Source of the DNA: Oscillospiraceae bacterium
GTDB lineage: Bacteria > Bacillota > Clostridia > Oscillospirales > Ruminococcaceae
Assembly: GCA_900757485.1 (NCBI GenBank)
Contig: CAAEOA010000151.1
Span: 1 to 11,079 of the forward strand
Length of the DNA: 11,079 bases
Direction: 5' to 3'
Shown piece by piece: positions 7,029 to 11,079 of the stretch (within the stretch, counting starts at the first letter, position 1; every line of letters starts with the position of its first letter). The translations under genes and the position numbers were made by a program. Below the pieces are notes generated by a model that worked only from the letters and a program-made list of their open reading frames with translations, searched no databases and had not been told where the DNA came from.

Positions 7029-8477
7029 ATGCTCTTTTGTATGAAAAAACACGGCAGGCGTCTGGCTAGTATGATATGTACAGCAGCATGTACCATGGCT
7101 ATGGTTTCTGCTTTTAACGTATCGGCATATGTGCCTTACCGCTCTTTCCATTATATTTCCTATCAGAGTGAGGAAAGACAAGTAGAATGTCCCGCCCCTT
7201 TTTTAATTGACAAGGTGGTTAAACTTGGATTATCCTCTCCGGGGGATATCTGTATCGGCGCGGACCGAAAATTATATTTAGCGGATACCGGAAATTCCCG
7301 GATTTTGGTATTAAACGCAGACGGTATTGTTTTGGAAGAAATAAGCAGTTTTACCGCGGACGGAGAAAAGCAGAATTTTCAGAAGCCCGAGGGTGTTTTT
7401 GCGGATCAAAACGGAAATCTGTATGTTGCGGATACCGAAAACAATCGAGTGGTTGTTTTAACGGAAAGCAGGCAGTGGGTAAAAAACATTACAGTAGAAG
7501 AGAACGATGTGTTTGGAGAAGGATACGTCTTTTATCCTCGTAAGCTGGCGGTAGACAGTGCAGGCAGATTATTTGTAGTAGCACGGGGGCAGGTTAACGG
7601 TATCATGCAGTTTACCCCGGAAGGTAATTTTTCTTCTTTTGTAGGGTCCAACCGTGTGGTAACAACACCGTTTGATATGATATGGCGTCAGTTAATGACT
7701 AAAGAGCAGCGGGAAAAGACCGTGCAGTTTATTCCGTTGGAATACAGTAATCTTTATATGGATGACGGAGATTTTATTTATGCAGTCACACAGGCTACGG
7801 ATGAAACCAAAAAGGTCAAGCGGCTGAATCCGGGAGGCACTGATATTTTGCCGGAAGCGGAAAACATGGCACAGATTACTGAAGATTCTCAAATTACCTG
7901 TATTTGTGCGGATCAGAACGGAAATTTTTATTATGCGGATCAAGCATCCGGCTGTGTTTATGTTTTTCAGTCTGACGGCAATTTGCTTTATGCTTTTGGC
8001 GGAAAAGAGGATTTGCAGGGGAATTTTAAAAGTCCCTCGGCAATCTGCTATTACAATGATAAGCTTTATGTATTAGACAGTCTTAGTAATACACTTACAG
8101 TATTTTCGATGGCTGATTATGCAAAGAGTATACAGCAAGCGGGGCAATACTATCGTTCCGGTGAATATGATAAAAGTCTTGCGTTGTATAAAAACGTGTT
8201 GAAGTATGATTCCGGATTTGATTTGGCATATATTTACATGGGACGGATTTATTATCAAAAAGAGGATTATCAAACGGCGATGGAATATTTCCGAAAGGGA
8301 AATTACCGCGGTGATGATGTCATCATCGGATACGGAAAGGCGCTGGAGCAGTATCAGGGAGAGTGGATGCGAAAAAATCTGCATGTTCTGCTGCCGTGTC
8401 TTGTCATATTAGTCCTTTTGGCTGTCGGTTTGATTACATGGCTTGGAAAACGTACTAAAAGAAAGGCGGGGAAATGA
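7029..8477 (+). CDS. Secreted NHL-repeat and TPR protein with C-terminal membrane anchor
   Basis: About 482 residues. An N-terminal signal peptide (MKKHGRR start, hydrophobic to about residue 34, VSA cleavage-like end) is followed by NHL beta-propeller repeats, clearest as LYLADTGNSRILVL (82), LYVADTENNRVVVL (131), FYYADQASGCVYVF (300) and LYVLDSLSNTLTVF (346). The stretch between 145 and 290 probably holds weaker blades. Two TPR-like helical pairs follow (about 366-450, AGQYYRSGEYDKSLALYKNVL and YMGRIYYQKEDYQTAMEYF). A transmembrane helix (about 452-473) then precedes a KRTKRK tail, so propeller and TPRs face outward. NHL propellers usually bind protein or glycan partners; no enzymatic residues are evident. 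Start options are ATG 7029 (GGCGGA upstream), ATG 7041 (best-looking signal peptide) and TTG 6969 (poor N-terminus). It ends one base before the YIP1 start. Confidence 0.8.
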   Translation: MLFCMKKHGRRLASMICTAACTMAMVSAFNVSAYVPYRSFHYISYQSEERQVECPAPFLIDKVVKLGLSSPGDICIGADRKLYLADTGNSRILVLNADGIVLEEISSFTADGEKQNFQKPEGVFADQNGNLYVADTENNRVVVLTESRQWVKNITVEENDVFGEGYVFYPRKLAVDSAGRLFVVARGQVNGIMQFTPEGNFSSFVGSNRVVTTPFDMIWRQLMTKEQREKTVQFIPLEYSNLYMDDGDFIYAVTQATDETKKVKRLNPGGTDILPEAENMAQITEDSQITCICADQNGNFYYADQASGCVYVFQSDGNLLYAFGGKEDLQGNFKSPSAICYYNDKLYVLDSLSNTLTVFSMADYAKSIQQAGQYYRSGEYDKSLALYKNVLKYDSGFDLAYIYMGRIYYQKEDYQTAMEYFRKGNYRGDDVIIGYGKALEQYQGEWMRKNLHVLLPCLVILVLLAVGLITWLGKRTKRKAGK

Positions 8478-8478
8478 C

Positions 8479-9096
8479 ATGGCTGACAGCATTAAATATG
8501 CCTTTTATGTCTTGTTCCACCCCTTTGACGGTTTTTGGGATTTAAAGCATGAAAAGAAAGGTACAAGCCGAGCTGCAGTTCTTTTTCTGGGATGCTGGTT
8601 CTTAACGAATGTCCTTTCTAAAATCGGAACAGGATTTCTTTTTAATACTGATTTTGACGTCCCGCTTAATATTTTTCGGGAATTTCGCAGTGTGTTTTTC
8701 CTATTCCTTTTGTTTTGCGTAGGAAACTGGTCGGTGACGACTCTGATGGACGGAAAAGGACGGTTTTCGGATATTGTACAGGTATTTGGATATGCGTCTT
8801 TGCCTATGACGCTGCTGGGACTGGTTAATATCCTTTTATCGCATGTGTTTACTACGACAGGACTTGTGTATTACACTATGATAACGGCAGCATCCTGGAT
8901 ATGGTTTGGTATATTGCTGTTTATCGGAATTATGAGCATACATGATTATAGTTTTATGAAAACGATCGGTACATTAATATTAACGCTGGCGGCAGCTGTT
9001 GTAATTATTTTTATTGTAATGGTGTTTTATAATATATTCAGTATCCTCCTTTCATTTGTCCTTTCAGCGTATAAGGAGATCAGTATACGGATATGA
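8479..9096 (+). CDS. YIP1-family membrane protein
   Basis: A 205-residue protein with a short cytoplasmic N-terminus, in which the HPFDGFWDLKHEKKG segment (about 14-28) matches the 'PfegFwelKxexxG' opening of bacterial YIP1 domains. About five hydrophobic helices follow, including a VFGYASLPM segment that is characteristic of the family (G-Y-A-x-L-P). Eukaryotic Yip1 proteins act in vesicle traffic; the role of bacterial members is not established. The ATG at 8479 has AGGCGGGG (8464-8471) 7 bases upstream and lies one base after the NHL-gene stop, which indicates coupled expression. A longer frame from ATG 8443 overlaps the previous gene and has no need to be used. It may be a membrane partner of the NHL/TPR protein or the transporter, which is inference. 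Confidence 0.82.
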   Translation: MADSIKYAFYVLFHPFDGFWDLKHEKKGTSRAAVLFLGCWFLTNVLSKIGTGFLFNTDFDVPLNIFREFRSVFFLFLLFCVGNWSVTTLMDGKGRFSDIVQVFGYASLPMTLLGLVNILLSHVFTTTGLVYYTMITAASWIWFGILLFIGIMSIHDYSFMKTIGTLILTLAAAVVIIFIVMVFYNIFSILLSFVLSAYKEISIRI

Positions 9097-9136
9097 TCAG
9101 TAGATATCGGCGTAATATCGGAAAGGTATGGTTATC

Positions 9137-11079
9137 GTGATCAAACGTTTTTTATCTTTATCGGTTGTTTTGTGCCTATTTGCCGGATTGATCGGCTGCG
9201 GGACAACTGTGCAGCCGGATGACGGGAAGCAGATACAGCGGGGGGAGCCTATCGCAGAAAGCGGATTGTACACTGCGGCGGAAGGCGATACATACAGGCT
9301 GATGGTGAACATGGATCAACTGAATATCTATGTAGAGAATAAACTGACCGGCAAACGTTTTTCATCCAATCCGGCGGATATTGACCAAGACGTAATCGCA
9401 GGAGAAGATTATAAGGACTATATGCGGGCTCAGTTTGAGATTTCTTATGTCTACGGAAGAAATGTTCGTACAGCAAACAGCTATGAGGATTGTGCGGCGC
9501 AGGAGCAGTATGAGATATATCGTCTTGATAATGGGGTACGGATCGAGTACACACTCGGTGATATTTCGATGACCTGGGAAGATATTCCGGAACAGCTTTC
9601 TGTTTCCAGGGCGGAGAAACTGATATTAAAAAATAATTCGCTGACCGAAGAACAAAAAGAGATATTTCTTACTTGTTTTGAAAAGCAGGAGGATAGCAGC
9701 TATCTTAGAAAAAGCAATGTGTTCGGCTCCAAGCAAACCGAATTGATTCAAGTTTTTTCGGAGGCTGGGTATACACAGGAAGATCTCAGAGCAGACTGCA
9801 AAGAATTCGGAATTCAATATGAAGCGTCGGAAAAAATCGGCTTTGTGATTCCGGTGGAATATACTTTGGAGGAAGGCTGGTTTCGTGCGAAAGTTATTAT
9901 GGAAGACGTACAGTATCCGGCGGACAGTCCGATTTTGAATATTGAGTTGCTGCCTTTTTTCGGAGCCTACAAGCAGGGAACTGACGGGTATGCCTTCATG
10001 CCGGACGGAAGCGGTGTGATTTTGGATTTCAACCGAACGAATTCTGAGAATATGGATCTTGCGGTTTATCATGCTGATGCAAGTGTAGGAGAACCGTTTG
10101 AAAAGAATTCTGCACGACCGGTTTTAATGCCGGTATTTGGCATGAAGGAAGAGAACAGCGCTTTCCTTGCAGTGGTTGAGGAGGGAGAGGCACTGAGTGT
10201 GTTACATGCACTTCCGGCTGGGAAAACAAGCAGTTATCATACAACATATGCCGGTTTTACCGTTTGTGCGCAGGATACAATGGATTTAAGTTCGGTCACA
10301 TCGGTACCGACTGCGGTTAGCGTTTACCAGAAAAATCTTTCCAAAACATCGTTGACGGTAGCCTATTGTTTTCTAGACGGCGCAGATGCTGATTATTCCG
10401 GTATGGCTCGCACTTATCGTAAATATTTAACCGATAAAGAAGATGCTTCGCCGCAGATGCTTTCTGAACAGATTCCCTTTTATTTGGAAACAATTGGTGC
10501 GATTGAAAGTAGCAAAAATTTTATGGGGATTAATTATACCGGCGTTACACCGCTGACTACCTATCAGAATGCGCAGGAAATGGCGGAATATTTTAACCGG
10601 CAGGGCATTGAGCGGGTTGTGCTGAGACTGTCCGGATGGTTTGGATCCGGCATTGTCCGCACCATTCCGAAAAAGATTAAGGCAATCGGTTCGCTGGGGA
10701 CCAAAAAGGAGCTGACGACGCTATGCAGCGCGTTTGATACTTACCTGGATGTCAGCTTTTTATCATTAGATACCGTCAAAGGAGTTTCTCCTTCCCGGGA
10801 TGCAGCCAAAATGTTAGATCAGCAATATGTACGTACTGTTTTGTCAGATGACGAAAAAGGCTATCTAATTTCGGTAAACCGCTTGCCTGCGCTGACGGAA
10901 ACGGTGTTAAAAAAGACGGCCCAGTATCAGAATGCGGGTATTTCTGTTCGGGATTTGGGAAATGCCGCTTATGCTGATTACAATAAAAATCAGGAAACCG
11001 ACCGTCAAAACGGGGCGAAGATTGCTTCACAAAGCTTGCAAACGATTTCGGAAAACGGTAGAAAGATCATGCTGGAACA
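9137..11079 (+). CDS. Large lipoprotein resembling DUF5696 family, N-terminal 647 residues (cut by window edge)
   Basis: The frame is open to the right edge. I checked it codon by codon and found no stop. The GTG at 9137 is preferred because GGAAAGG (9120-9126) lies 10 bases upstream; the ATG at 9128 sits only one base from it. The signal peptide ends in a lipobox LIGC near residue 20, so the protein is surface-anchored. A beta-rich region follows, with FFGAYKQGTDGYAFMPDGSG (274-293), whose DGY.F.PDGSG pattern is what I associate with DUF5696 proteins. From about residue 445 (IPFYLETIGAI) a TIM-barrel-like section begins, with LRLSGWFGSG (GW at 500-501), LGTKKELTTL (520 onward) and a LDVSFLSLDT strand. 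DUF5696 has no settled activity; a glycoside-hydrolase-like role is inferred from fold pattern and operon context. Family call is from memory. Confidence 0.7.
   Translation, partial: MIKRFLSLSVVLCLFAGLIGCGTTVQPDDGKQIQRGEPIAESGLYTAAEGDTYRLMVNMDQLNIYVENKLTGKRFSSNPADIDQDVIAGEDYKDYMRAQFEISYVYGRNVRTANSYEDCAAQEQYEIYRLDNGVRIEYTLGDISMTWEDIPEQLSVSRAEKLILKNNSLTEEQKEIFLTCFEKQEDSSYLRKSNVFGSKQTELIQVFSEAGYTQEDLRADCKEFGIQYEASEKIGFVIPVEYTLEEGWFRAKVIMEDVQYPADSPILNIELLPFFGAYKQGTDGYAFMPDGSGVILDFNRTNSENMDLAVYHADASVGEPFEKNSARPVLMPVFGMKEENSAFLAVVEEGEALSVLHALPAGKTSSYHTTYAGFTVCAQDTMDLSSVTSVPTAVSVYQKNLSKTSLTVAYCFLDGADADYSGMARTYRKYLTDKEDASPQMLSEQIPFYLETIGAIESSKNFMGINYTGVTPLTTYQNAQEMAEYFNRQGIERVVLRLSGWFGSGIVRTIPKKIKAIGSLGTKKELTTLCSAFDTYLDVSFLSLDTVKGVSPSRDAAKMLDQQYVRTVLSDDEKGYLISVNRLPALTETVLKKTAQYQNAGISVRDLGNAAYADYNKNQETDRQNGAKIASQSLQTISENGRKIMLE

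Noticed and set aside
8313..8327. GATGATG-T-CATCATC palindrome in the NHL/TPR gene
   Set aside because: Seven-base arms of simple GAT-like repeats, read as Asp-Asp-Val-Ile-Ile, are expected by chance in a sequence this long.
9626..10247. Minus-strand open frames opposite the DUF5696-like gene
   Set aside because: They lie antisense to a continuous coding frame with recognisable motifs; no ribosome sites or domains support them.

Overview
The window looks like part of one sugar-uptake operon from a low-to-medium GC, Gram-positive-type Bacillota bacterium, probably a clostridial (Oscillospirales-like) gut or anaerobe lineage. The evidence is strong AGGAGG-type ribosome sites, lipobox signal peptides, frequent GTG/TTG starts, and a carbohydrate ABC transporter of the type common in that phylum. 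The assignment to class or order is inference. All genes are on the + strand. They are packed with gaps of at most about 85 bases, and I see no terminator, tRNA, rRNA, CRISPR or mobile element.

Layout: (1) The 3' part of a family-1 extracellular solute-binding protein (SBP), cut by the left edge (2-841). (2) A lipoprotein with a GH71/GH99-like glycosidase barrel, whose start is at or within a few bases of the SBP stop (847-2214). (3) A 948-residue secreted protein with two N-terminal carbohydrate-binding-like beta domains, a helical spacer and a C-terminal SBP domain (2242-5088). (4) and (5) The two membrane permeases of a carbohydrate ABC importer (5099-6010 and about 6095-6955). (6) A secreted, C-terminally anchored NHL-repeat plus TPR protein (about 7029-8477). 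(7) A YIP1-family five-helix membrane protein (8479-9096). (8) The first about 647 residues of a large lipoprotein that resembles DUF5696 proteins, with a TIM-barrel-like region beginning near residue 445 (9137 to the right edge).

How they may work together: the GH99-like and DUF5696 lipoproteins could process a glycan at the cell surface. The two binding proteins would capture the products and the permease pair would import them. No ATP-binding subunit is encoded here, so the permeases probably use a shared MsmX/UgpC-type ATPase from elsewhere. The NHL/TPR protein and the YIP1 protein have no settled role in such a transporter. Their one-base spacing and their position between the permeases and the DUF5696 gene suggest they form an envelope module with it. 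From memory, similar sets (long SBP, two permeases, NHL protein, YIP1, DUF5696) occur in Paenibacillus and Clostridia, but I could not verify this here. The substrate cannot be told from sequence alone.

The non-coding structure of note is a perfect 13-base inverted repeat with a 3-base loop inside the start of the long SBP gene, and an unusually good ribosome site ahead of the NHL gene that serves only short reading frames.
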